From JABMNT01 sp048262655 (GTDB lineage Bacteria > Pseudomonadota > Alphaproteobacteria > Rhodospirillales > Casp-alpha2), in NCBI GenBank assembly GCA_048262655.1, contig JBLXEY010000002.1:310001-374000 (forward strand): DNA of 64,000 bases, given 5' to 3'. Each line of letters begins with the position of its first letter. Positions within the stretch are counted from its first letter, which is position 1. A model generated the notes under the pieces. That model saw only the letters and a program-made list of their open reading frames with translations, did not search any database and was not told the origin of the DNA. Shown piece after piece: positions 44,943 through 52,721 of this stretch. The position numbers and the translations under genes are program-made.

Positions 44943-46232
44943 ATGAGCACTACGCTTCATCCAGAAACACTCGCCCTTCACGCGGGTCACAGGAAAGACG
45001 CAGCGACGAACGCAGTTGCTGTTCCGATCCACATGACCACGGCATATCAGTTCGACAGCACAGAACACGCCGAAAATCTTTTTGCCCTGAAAGAGCTTGG
45101 TAACATCTATACACGGATTATGAACCCGACGTGTGACGTGTTGGAACAGCGCATGACAGCCATTGAAGGCGGCGTCGCTGCTTTGGCTGTCGGGTCCGGT
45201 CAGGCTGCGTCCAATTATTGCATTCTCAATCTTTGTAAAGCGGGTGATAACTTTGTCTGTTCCACCGATATTTATGGCGGAACCTGGAACCTTTTCGCTA
45301 ACACCCTTAAAGATTTAGGCATTGAATGCCGCTTCGTTGATCCGTCGGATCCTGAAAACTTCCGCAAAGCGACAGATGACAAGACACGCTGTTATTATGC
45401 AGAGACGCTTCCCAACCCGAAACTGAACGTCTTCCCGATCAAACAAGTTGCTGATATCGGTCGTAGCCTCGGTGTGCCGCTGATTATGGACAATACTGCA
45501 GCACCCCTGCTGGTGCGTCCCTTTGATCATGGGGCTGCCGTTGTCATGTATTCAACAACCAAATACATCGGTGGACATGGCACGTCGATCGGTGGGTTGG
45601 TCATTGATGGCGGCAACTTCGATTGGGAAGCCGGTGGCGATAAGTTCCCAACCTTAAACCAGCCTGATCCGAGCTATCATGGCGCTGTCTGGACCGAAGC
45701 CGTCAAACCGCTTGGCCCGATTGCTTATATCCTGCGCATGCGCGTCATCCTGCTTCGCGATATGGGCAGCCCCATGAGCCCGATGAATGCGTTTCAATTT
45801 ATCCAAGGCCTTGAAACATTAGCCCTTCGGATGCGTGCCCATTGTGAAAACGCTGCCAAAGTTGCGGACTTCTTGAACAATCACCCAAAAGTCTCAAGCG
45901 TCATTTACCCCGGCCTTCAGGACGGCCAAACCCGCGCCAATGCGGACGCGGTTATGACGGGTGGCTATGGTGCCCTCGTCGGGTTTGAGCTTGCAGGTGG
46001 CAAAGCTGCAGGCACAAGCTTCATTGATGGGCTTGAGCTGTTGTATCACGTTGCCAACATTGGTGATGCGCGTTCACTCGCCATTCACCCGGCATCAACA
46101 ACCCATTCGCAGCTTTCAGGTGATGAACAACTGCAAGCCGGCGTCACACCCGGTTATGTACGCTTGTCCATTGGCATTGAGCATATTGACGATATACTTG
46201 CGGACTTAACACAAGCACTTGATAAGGCCTAA
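44943..46232 (+). CDS. metY: O-acetylhomoserine sulfhydrylase (MetY-like)
   Basis: This 429-residue Cys/Met-metabolism PLP enzyme makes homocysteine (or methionine) from O-acetylhomoserine and sulfide or methanethiol. Motifs: HAGHRKDAATNAVAVPIHMTTAYQF, YTRIMNPTCDVLEQRM, and the PLP-Lys loop VMYSTTKYIGGHGTSIGG; the C-terminal HPASTTHSQLS is intact. GGGAGG lies about 9 bases before the ATG. I looked for a SAM riboswitch in the leader and did not find a convincing one. hemB follows 6 bases after the stop. Confidence 0.95.
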   Translation: MSTTLHPETLALHAGHRKDAATNAVAVPIHMTTAYQFDSTEHAENLFALKELGNIYTRIMNPTCDVLEQRMTAIEGGVAALAVGSGQAASNYCILNLCKAGDNFVCSTDIYGGTWNLFANTLKDLGIECRFVDPSDPENFRKATDDKTRCYYAETLPNPKLNVFPIKQVADIGRSLGVPLIMDNTAAPLLVRPFDHGAAVVMYSTTKYIGGHGTSIGGLVIDGGNFDWEAGGDKFPTLNQPDPSYHGAVWTEAVKPLGPIAYILRMRVILLRDMGSPMSPMNAFQFIQGLETLALRMRAHCENAAKVADFLNNHPKVSSVIYPGLQDGQTRANADAVMTGGYGALVGFELAGGKAAGTSFIDGLELLYHVANIGDARSLAIHPASTTHSQLSGDEQLQAGVTPGYVRLSIGIEHIDDILADLTQALDKA

Positions 46233-46238
46233 CGCGTC

Positions 46239-47246
46239 ATGACTGGTTTCCCTCCCTCTCCCGCTTTCCCTGCAACACGCATGCGGCGGAACCGTTCCGA
46301 GAATTGGTTGCGACGACTGGTGAGGGAAAACCAGCTGACGACAGATGATCTGATTTGGCCGTTATTCGTTGTTGAAGGAACAGGCAAACGCGAGCCTGTA
46401 CCTTCAATGCCCGGCGTTGAACGGTTGAGCGTCGATCTGCTGGCTGAAGAAGTTGGTAAGGCCAAAGAGCTGGGCATACCGGCCATTGCCGTCTTCCCCT
46501 ATACCGAAGATCATTTAAAGACGCCCGACGGCCGCGAAGCCTTAAACGGCGACAATCTGGTCTGTCGCGGTGTGCGCGAGATTAAAAAACACGTGGACGA
46601 CATCGGCATCCTCTGCGATGTGGCCCTTGATCCCTACAATTCAGACGGTCATGACGGCATCGTTAAGGACGGCGTTATTCTTAATGATGAAACCGTTGAA
46701 GTCCTCTGTCAGCAATCCATTGTCCAGGCGGAAGCCGGCTGCAATGTCATTGCGCCTTCAGATATGATGGACGGTCGCGTGGGCGCGATCCGCAAGGCGC
46801 TGGATGACAAAGGTTTTCAGGATGTCACCATCATGGCCTATGCGGCTAAATACGCATCCGCTTTTTACGGCCCGTTTCGCGATGCCGTCGGTTCCGGCGG
46901 TGCGCTGACAGGTGACAAAAAAACCTACCAAATGGACCCCGGAAATACCGACGAAGCCCTGCGCGAAGTTGCCCTCGATATCGCTGAAGGTGCCGACATG
47001 GTCATGGTCAAACCCGGCATGCCCTACATGGACGTGGTCCGCCGGGTCAAAGATGAGTTTGGCGTCCCGACCTTCGCTTATAACGTCAGTGGTGAATACG
47101 CCATGCTCCGCGCCGCCAGCGAAAACGGCTGGCTCGATTACCCATCAGCCATGATGGAAATGCTGACCGGATTCAAGCGCGCGGGCGCGGATGGAATACT
47201 GACCTATGCCGCCAGGGATGCCGCGAAGATTTTGAAGGCGGGCTGA
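46239..47246 (+). CDS. hemB: Porphobilinogen synthase (delta-aminolevulinic acid dehydratase)
   Basis: This 335-residue enzyme condenses two 5-aminolevulinate molecules to porphobilinogen in heme synthesis. The active-site Lys residues are in AYAAKYASAFYGPFRDAVGS and MVKPGMPYMD. The metal region reads DVALDPYNSDGHDG, with Asp instead of Cys, which is the Mg-dependent, zinc-free type. The C-terminal end (residues 295-335) is duplicated downstream of grpB (47924-48049). Confidence 0.97.
   Translation: MTGFPPSPAFPATRMRRNRSENWLRRLVRENQLTTDDLIWPLFVVEGTGKREPVPSMPGVERLSVDLLAEEVGKAKELGIPAIAVFPYTEDHLKTPDGREALNGDNLVCRGVREIKKHVDDIGILCDVALDPYNSDGHDGIVKDGVILNDETVEVLCQQSIVQAEAGCNVIAPSDMMDGRVGAIRKALDDKGFQDVTIMAYAAKYASAFYGPFRDAVGSGGALTGDKKTYQMDPGNTDEALREVALDIAEGADMVMVKPGMPYMDVVRRVKDEFGVPTFAYNVSGEYAMLRAASENGWLDYPSAMMEMLTGFKRAGADGILTYAARDAAKILKAG
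47121..47246 (+). repeat. hemB 3'-end repeat, copy 1 (inside intact hemB)
   Basis: This is the last 126 bases of hemB, encoding ENGW to ILKAG and the stop. By eye it differs from the second copy at 14 positions (about 89% identity) with three amino-acid changes. Weaker similarity extends about 12 bases further upstream. Confidence 0.9.
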
Positions 47247-47366
47247 TAAGAACCCATGCCGGACGAGCCACAATCCTCCCCTTTGAACACATAACACATA
47301 TAGCTCATCATTTACCTAGTGCTGTGATTGCTGCCCATCATCATACTATTCGTGCGAGACATTTGA

Positions 47367-47957
47367 ATGCCCAAAAAAACTAATGAATGGATAACCGGCC
47401 TTATCGGTGGTGTGGAAAAAAGGCAAATTGATATTGTTGCCTACAGGCCGGTATGGGTCACCGAGTTCATGCAGCATGAGGAAAAGATTCGAAATGCTTT
47501 GGGCTCTGTGGCTCTATGTATTGAGCATATTGGCTCAACATCCGTACCGGAACTTGCTGCAAAGCCTGTCATCGACATGCTGGTGGTGGTCGACGACCCT
47601 TCCAAGGAGGATCTTTATCTTCCTGCAATGATTGAATGTGGTTATGAATTAAGGGTTCGGGAACCAGACTTTGAAGAACATCGGATGTTCCGCACACCTG
47701 AACGCGATGTGCATATCCATATTTTTCCGAAAGGCTCAGGCGAGATTGAACGATACCTTCTCTTTCGGGATTTTCTGAGGTTTGACTCCGAGACGCGGAT
47801 AAAATATGAAACTTTGAAACGCAAATTGAGTACCTTAAATTGGGCGGATATGAATGAATATGCCGACGCCAAAACCTCTTTTATCGAAGACGTCATAAAA
47901 ACTGCGAAAAGCGTGCCGACAGAGAAAACGGCTGGTTCGATTACCCATCAACCATGA
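47367..47957 (+). CDS. GrpB/UPF0157 family nucleotidyltransferase-like protein with altered C-terminus
   Basis: This 196-residue protein of the GrpB (UPF0157) family has a nucleotidyltransferase fold: VAYRPVWVTEFMQHEEKIRNAL, IEHIGSTSVPELAAKPVIDMLV (GSTS and DMLV metal motif), HIHIFPKGSGEIERYLLFRDFLR. The function of this family is unsettled. The final residues from about SVPTE onward (EKTAGSITHQP) are encoded by the duplicated hemB end read out of frame, so the native stop has been lost or moved. ATG at 47367. It sits between the two hemB 3'-end copies. Confidence 0.85.
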   Translation: MPKKTNEWITGLIGGVEKRQIDIVAYRPVWVTEFMQHEEKIRNALGSVALCIEHIGSTSVPELAAKPVIDMLVVVDDPSKEDLYLPAMIECGYELRVREPDFEEHRMFRTPERDVHIHIFPKGSGEIERYLLFRDFLRFDSETRIKYETLKRKLSTLNWADMNEYADAKTSFIEDVIKTAKSVPTEKTAGSITHQP

Positions 47958-48049
47958 TGGAAATGCTGACAGGGTTCAAGCGGGCGGGTGCTGACGGAAT
48001 ACTTACTTATGCCGCCAGGGATGCGGCGATGATTTTAAAGGCTGGCTGA
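47924..48049 (+). repeat. hemB 3'-end repeat, copy 2 (hemB remnant)
   Basis: This is a second hemB C-terminal coding stretch with stop codon, still in frame as ENGWF to ILKAG, but without any hemB body. Changes against copy 1 are mostly synonymous (three replacements: L to F, A to T, K to M). That suggests it came from, or was, a working hemB allele before being separated. Its 5' part overlaps the grpB-like gene in another frame. Confidence 0.9.
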
Positions 48050-48112
48050 ACGATCAATTGTTTAGACGTTTACTTTCTAAAACAACTTGGCAGTGTAAGT
48101 GAAAATAATTTC

Positions 48113-48289
48113 ATGGCTGATAGAATGAAAAAAATTCTAGTAACTGCGGGCTGGATAGGGTTCTGCGGGTTTGCTGTTATTAGAAGGTTTGATAGATCAC
48201 ATTGGGAAATCGCGCTGGACGTTTTTGTCGCGACGATTATTGCGGCGGGAATAATTTGGCACATAAGCGTTCATAAGAGCGATAGATAG
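48113..48289 (+). CDS. Small membrane protein (58 residues), hypothetical
   Basis: This ORF of 58 residues is below common length cut-offs. It has two hydrophobic segments (ILVTAGWIGFCGFAVI and DVFVATIIAAGIIWHI) separated by a basic/aromatic loop (RRFDRSHWEIAL). The hydrophobicity pattern looks like a genuine two-TM protein. The ribosome site is weak and no family is recognised. Confidence 0.45.
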   Translation: MADRMKKILVTAGWIGFCGFAVIRRFDRSHWEIALDVFVATIIAAGIIWHISVHKSDR

Positions 48290-48367
48290 CCGTAAATGCC
48301 CGAACGCTTGAAGTAATGCTGACCTAAGAGTTGGACTACGATACTCGCAGCATACCGTAATTTTGTC

Positions 48368-48410
48368 AGCCGCGTTCACATGCGCGATACCCATCTAAAG
48401 CCGCGTTCAC
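48368..48410. repeat. 12-bp direct repeat upstream of serA
   Basis: AGCCGCGTTCAC occurs at 48368-48379 and 48399-48410, 31 bases apart (about three helical turns), 90-130 bases before the serA ATG. It may be a regulator-binding site. Confidence 0.5.
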
Positions 48411-48499
48411 GCCTTCTGGACCCGCGATAAAACACCCCTATTGCAACACCCGCTGTGCTTGGTTATTCCTCGCATCCCATCCCACAGGAAACTGGCATT

Positions 48500-49753
48500 A
48501 TGACTGTTATTCAAAACCCGTCGCTCCCCAAGAATAAAATCAAATTTTTGCTGCTGGAAGGCATCTCCCAATCGGCTGTCGATGTCTTGGCAGGAGCGGG
48601 TTATGAGAATGTCGAGCGGTTGACGACGGCGCTGGACGGAGATGATTTGAAGGCGGCGCTTCAGGGCGTGCGGGTTGTCGGAATTCGGTCGCGGACCCAA
48701 ATGACGGATGAAATGTTAGCCGCCAGCAAGAGTTTGATTGCAGTTGGCTGTTTTTCTGTAGGCACCAACCAAATCGATCTGCAATCAGCCCGCGACAAAG
48801 GCATTCCGGTATTTAATGCGCCGTTTTCTAACACCCGAAGCGTTGCCGAACTGACGATTGCCGAGATCGTCATGCTGTTCAGGCGGACGTTTGCCCGCTC
48901 GACAGCAGCACATCATGGCGAATGGCAGAAGTCCGCTAACGCGTCCTACGAAGTGCGCGGAAAGACCTTGGGCATTGTTGGCTATGGGAACATTGGTAGT
49001 CAGTTAGCTGTATTAGCGGAATCCTTGGGGATGCGGGTTGTCTATTCGGATCATACGGACAAGTTACGCCACGGAAACGTCGAGCCCACGAACTCGCTTG
49101 ATGAGCTATTGGAACAGGCCGACGTCGTTTCTTTGCATGTGCCAGATACCAAAGCCACACGGAACATGATCACGGCGGATAAGATCGCCAAGATGAAACA
49201 AGGGGCGTTCTTGATCAATAACGCCCGGGGTAACGTCGTCGATATTGATGCTTTGGCGGCGGCCCTCAAATCCGGGCATTTGGGTGGCGCTGCAATTGAT
49301 GTTTTCCCGTCTGAACCGGGTTCGAACGCGGATACCTTTGTCTCCCCCCTGCAAGGCCTGGAAAACGTGATTTTAACGCCGCATGTGGGGGGCTCAACGC
49401 AGGAAGCCCAGGAACGGATTGGTGAAGAAGTCTCGCGTAAACTGGTTGAATATTCCGATGTGGGATCGACAATCGGTGCGGTTAATTTCCCGGCTGTCCA
49501 ATTGCCGCCCAATCCCGCTGGGACCCGCTTTTTGCAAGTTCAGCGCAACTTACCGGGTGAGCTCGGAAAGTTAAACGATGTCTTTGCCCGGCGAAAAGTT
49601 AATATTGCTGCTCAATACTATCAGACGGATGGTGAAGTCGGATACGTGGTATTGGACGCTGAAGGTGGCGTAGATGACGCGGACGATATTGTTGCTGAAA
49701 TCCGGACCCTCACAGGAACGATCAGAGCTCGGCGCCTCAACCAATTGACGTAA
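48500..49753 (+). CDS. serA: D-3-phosphoglycerate dehydrogenase with ACT domain
   Basis: This 417-residue enzyme commits 3-phosphoglycerate to serine. The NAD-binding motif is GIVGYGNIGSQLAVLAESLGM. The catalytic Arg and Glu sit in NNARGNVVDIDALAAAL and DVFPSEPG, and the His is in TPHVGGSTQEAQ. The C-terminal ACT domain (PGELGKLNDVFARRKVNIAAQYYQT) is the serine-feedback type seen in E. coli SerA. I use the ATG at 48500, with AGGA about 10 bases upstream. Confidence 0.95.
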   Translation: MTVIQNPSLPKNKIKFLLLEGISQSAVDVLAGAGYENVERLTTALDGDDLKAALQGVRVVGIRSRTQMTDEMLAASKSLIAVGCFSVGTNQIDLQSARDKGIPVFNAPFSNTRSVAELTIAEIVMLFRRTFARSTAAHHGEWQKSANASYEVRGKTLGIVGYGNIGSQLAVLAESLGMRVVYSDHTDKLRHGNVEPTNSLDELLEQADVVSLHVPDTKATRNMITADKIAKMKQGAFLINNARGNVVDIDALAAALKSGHLGGAAIDVFPSEPGSNADTFVSPLQGLENVILTPHVGGSTQEAQERIGEEVSRKLVEYSDVGSTIGAVNFPAVQLPPNPAGTRFLQVQRNLPGELGKLNDVFARRKVNIAAQYYQTDGEVGYVVLDAEGGVDDADDIVAEIRTLTGTIRARRLNQLT

Positions 49754-49768
49754 GATAATCCGGAAAGC

Positions 49769-49789
49769 CTCGCTCAAATCATGAGCGAG
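49769..49789. terminator. Hairpin between convergent serA and cheW
   Basis: CTCGCTCA (49769-49776) and TGAGCGAG (49782-49789) form a perfect 8-bp stem with a 5-base loop 15 bases after the serA stop. There is no strong T run, so terminator function is uncertain. Confidence 0.4.
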
Positions 49790-49851
49790 ATAATGGTGAA
49801 TCTACAATAAACTGAGACTCTGAAACCTCTGTTAGCCTGCTAGCAGGGCCT

Positions 49852-50352
49852 TTAGGTGAACTCTTTTCTGATATTCAACAACCGTTCGATATCAAGGATC
49901 ACCATGAGCTTGTCTTCGAGACGGTAAACACCTTCTGAAAACTCACGCCACGTTGGTGCCAACGTACCGGGGTTCTTCTCATAGAGATCGTTGGACATCG
50001 CAACAACATCACCAATACGGTCAACCAAGAGGGTATAAAGCTCATGATCCTGCTCAACGGTCACGCCCATATTGCCCTGTTGAGACTTTTCTTTGTCGTT
50101 ACTAAGGCCCAGCCGAACCCGAACATCAATGACGGTCACAATGCGACCCCGCAGATTGATGGACCCGCGAACCTCAGCCGGAGCCAAAGGAATTGAAGCA
50201 ATTTTATCTGGCGTCAGAATGTCCTGAACATTCAGCACAGGAATACCAAACATCTGATCATCAACAAAAAACGTGACAAAATCCTGTAGGTCTTCACCCG
50301 GATGTGTCGCCGTTAAATCATGGTGATCGGCAGTTGCTAAAGCTTCAGACAT
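49852..50352 (-). CDS. cheW: CheW-like chemotaxis coupling protein
   Basis: This 166-residue single CheW domain contains DFVTFFVDDQMFGIPVLNVQDIL, IPLAPAEVRGSINLRGRIVTVIDVRVRLGL (the core CheW signature) and LVDRIGDVVAM. CheW links chemoreceptors to CheA. ATG at 50352 has GAGG six bases upstream, so it is preferred to the ATG at 50364. No che operon surrounds it, so it may serve a separate array or an unlinked one. Convergent with serA. Confidence 0.9.
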   Translation of the reverse strand: MSEALATADHHDLTATHPGEDLQDFVTFFVDDQMFGIPVLNVQDILTPDKIASIPLAPAEVRGSINLRGRIVTVIDVRVRLGLSNDKEKSQQGNMGVTVEQDHELYTLLVDRIGDVVAMSNDLYEKNPGTLAPTWREFSEGVYRLEDKLMVILDIERLLNIRKEFT

Positions 50353-50510
50353 TAATGACCTCATACATATATTATAATCAAGCCCCCGCTCACCCCATTA
50401 TACATAACCCTGCGTGGTCTGTGTACAACTATTTTTAATGCTGATGTGAACGGGTATCAATCGATTGGCATGGTTGAGAGGCAGCGCACAGATGCCGAAG
50501 ATAAGAGCGC

Positions 50511-51356
50511 TTAATCGTGCAACCAATTGTTTATAATAGAGATTTGCTCTTCGTCCATTAGAGCCGGTGCGTGGCCGATCCCCTGAAATTCATGTAAATG
50601 TGTTTGCGGGCCCCGGGTCAGCATCTCTTCGGCCGTTTCGCGCAACAAGATATCCGACGTTTCACCGCGCAATAATAGCGTCGGGCACTGAATTGCGTCC
50701 CAGACTTCCCAAAACGCAATATCTTCATCTACCATCCCCCGAAAGGGTTCTGAAATGCGGGGATCATAGGCCAATTGCCAGCGTCCTGCGTCATCCTGGC
50801 GCGTGCTATGTGTTGCCATATGCTTCCACTGCTCGTCCGTTAAGGGTCCAAAAGGCTGATGAATATGGCGCAAGTGACTTTCAATATCGTCGATAGACGC
50901 AAATTCAAACTCCATGGATAAATAACCGTTGATACGCCCAAGCGCCTCTTTCGGTAAAAAAGGCCCGACGTCATTGATCACCATTTTTGTGATTGGATTT
51001 CTCGGCATTGCGGCGATCATCATCCCAATAATGCCGCCCATTGACGTGCCAACCCAATCAACTTTTTCCAACTCAAGATGCGCAATTAAATCCATCACAA
51101 CATAACAATAGGTTGGATAGGAATAATCAGCAGGGTCTTCCAGCCATGCACTTTCGCCGCGCCCAGGAACATCAATACACAGGACGCGCGAATGTTTACT
51201 TAACACTTTAGATAAGTAGTCAAAGTCATTGGAATTACGCGTTAAACCATGAACGCAGACAACGGTTTTTTGCGCATTTGTATGGCCCCAATCCTGATAG
51301 GCAACATCGCAGGTCCCAAATGCGCCGTGCGAGGTATATACGGATTTTTCCACCAC
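50511..51356 (-). CDS. Alpha/beta-fold hydrolase
   Basis: This 281-residue hydrolase has the oxyanion HGLTRNSNDF, the nucleophile elbow GTSMGGIIG (Ser), a later Asp region and a C-terminal His in GIGHAPALMD. Tandem GTG codons start it at 51356. It lies 2 bases after the CoA-transferase stop and may act on acyl-CoA or ester products of that gene (inference). Confidence 0.85.
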   Translation of the reverse strand: MVEKSVYTSHGAFGTCDVAYQDWGHTNAQKTVVCVHGLTRNSNDFDYLSKVLSKHSRVLCIDVPGRGESAWLEDPADYSYPTYCYVVMDLIAHLELEKVDWVGTSMGGIIGMMIAAMPRNPITKMVINDVGPFLPKEALGRINGYLSMEFEFASIDDIESHLRHIHQPFGPLTDEQWKHMATHSTRQDDAGRWQLAYDPRISEPFRGMVDEDIAFWEVWDAIQCPTLLLRGETSDILLRETAEEMLTRGPQTHLHEFQGIGHAPALMDEEQISIINNWLHD

Positions 51357-51358
51357 GT

Positions 51359-52579
51359 TTAAATAATCCCGTCGCTCCGCAAAGCATCGATTTCACTATC
51401 TGAAAATTCACCAATCTCCCGCAAAACTTCATCGGTATGTTGACCGAGCAAGGGCGGTGAATGACGGTAGGATGTTGGCGTTTCAGACATTCGGATCGGA
51501 CTGGCAATCAGATCAACGGGCTTATCCCCGGTGACCGGGTGCGGCATTTTGAGCTGCATTTCACGCGCCTGCACCTGAGGGTCGGCAAAAACCTCATCCA
51601 GTTTATTGATCGGCCCACAACTGACGCTGCGCGCCTGCAAGCCTTCAAGCCAGAATTGCGATGGTTTTTTCGCAATAATTTCACGCAACAGCGGGATAAT
51701 GATTTCACGGTTCTTTACGCGCGCTCCGTTTGTGGAAAAGCGCTCGTCCGTCGTCATTTCCATACAATCGGCCAGTTCACAGAAACGTTCAAACTGGGCA
51801 TCATTACCGACGGCCATGACGATATCACCGTCCGCTGTCGGGAAGGACTGATAAGGAACGATATTTGGGTGTGCATTTCCGAGCCGCGGCGGCACTTCAC
51901 CCGTTGAAAGATAATTCGCGCCCATGATCGAAAGCATGGCCGTGGTCGTATCCAGCATCCCGATATCGAGGAACTGCCCCTGCCCCGTGATTTCACGGTG
52001 ACGCAGGGCCGCGTTGATGGCAACGGCGGCGTACATGCCGGCCATCAGGTCTGAAATGGGTATACCGGCTTTTTGCGGGTCCCCATCGGGATCACCCGTC
52101 ACACTCATAAAGCCGCCCATTCCCTGAATAAGAACATCATAGCCCGGTCGTTTTGCGTAAGGGCCGGTATGGCCAAAACCCGTTATTGAGCAGTAAACAA
52201 GCCCTGGAAACTGGTCCTTAAGCTGCTCATAACCCAAATTATATTTATTTAGGCCACCGGTTTTGAAATTTTCCGTCAGAATATCAGATTTGCTGATCAA
52301 ACGGCGAGCGACTTCCTGACCCTTTTCCTGGGTCAAATCAAGAGTTATGGATCGCTTGTTGCGGTTAGCGCTGGCAAAATAAGCGCTCTCTTCCGTATTG
52401 CGGCCCTGATCATCTTTTAAAAAGGGTGGCGCAAACTTTCTCGTATCATCGCCGGCTCCTGGACGTTCAATCTTGATAACGTCAGCGCCCAGATCTCCCA
52501 ATATTTGGGTGCAGGTTGGGCCTGCCAGTATACGAGTGAGATCAAATACGCGAAGACCACTGAGGGGACCTGAATTCAT
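51359..52579 (-). CDS. CaiB/BaiF family CoA-transferase
   Basis: This 406-residue class III CoA-transferase starts with GLRVFDLTRILAGPTCTQILGDLGADVIKIERPG. It contains NRNKRSITLDL and the catalytic-Asp region around GFMSVTGDPDGDPQKAGIPISDLMAGMYA. Family enzymes move CoA between carboxylic acids. Donor and acceptor are not evident. It is translationally close to the hydrolase downstream. Confidence 0.9.
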   Translation of the reverse strand: MNSGPLSGLRVFDLTRILAGPTCTQILGDLGADVIKIERPGAGDDTRKFAPPFLKDDQGRNTEESAYFASANRNKRSITLDLTQEKGQEVARRLISKSDILTENFKTGGLNKYNLGYEQLKDQFPGLVYCSITGFGHTGPYAKRPGYDVLIQGMGGFMSVTGDPDGDPQKAGIPISDLMAGMYAAVAINAALRHREITGQGQFLDIGMLDTTTAMLSIMGANYLSTGEVPPRLGNAHPNIVPYQSFPTADGDIVMAVGNDAQFERFCELADCMEMTTDERFSTNGARVKNREIIIPLLREIIAKKPSQFWLEGLQARSVSCGPINKLDEVFADPQVQAREMQLKMPHPVTGDKPVDLIASPIRMSETPTSYRHSPPLLGQHTDEVLREIGEFSDSEIDALRSDGII

Positions 52580-52721
52580 CTATGATTTTCCTATCAAATA
52601 CGGGAGCTCTATGATTTACCATGCTAAACGACAATAACGCTCTGCACATGAGTGCCAAGCCTTATAAAAGATCAGCTAGGCCAGTGCAAATGAGTGATCT
52701 GTAGACAAACAGGAATTGCCG

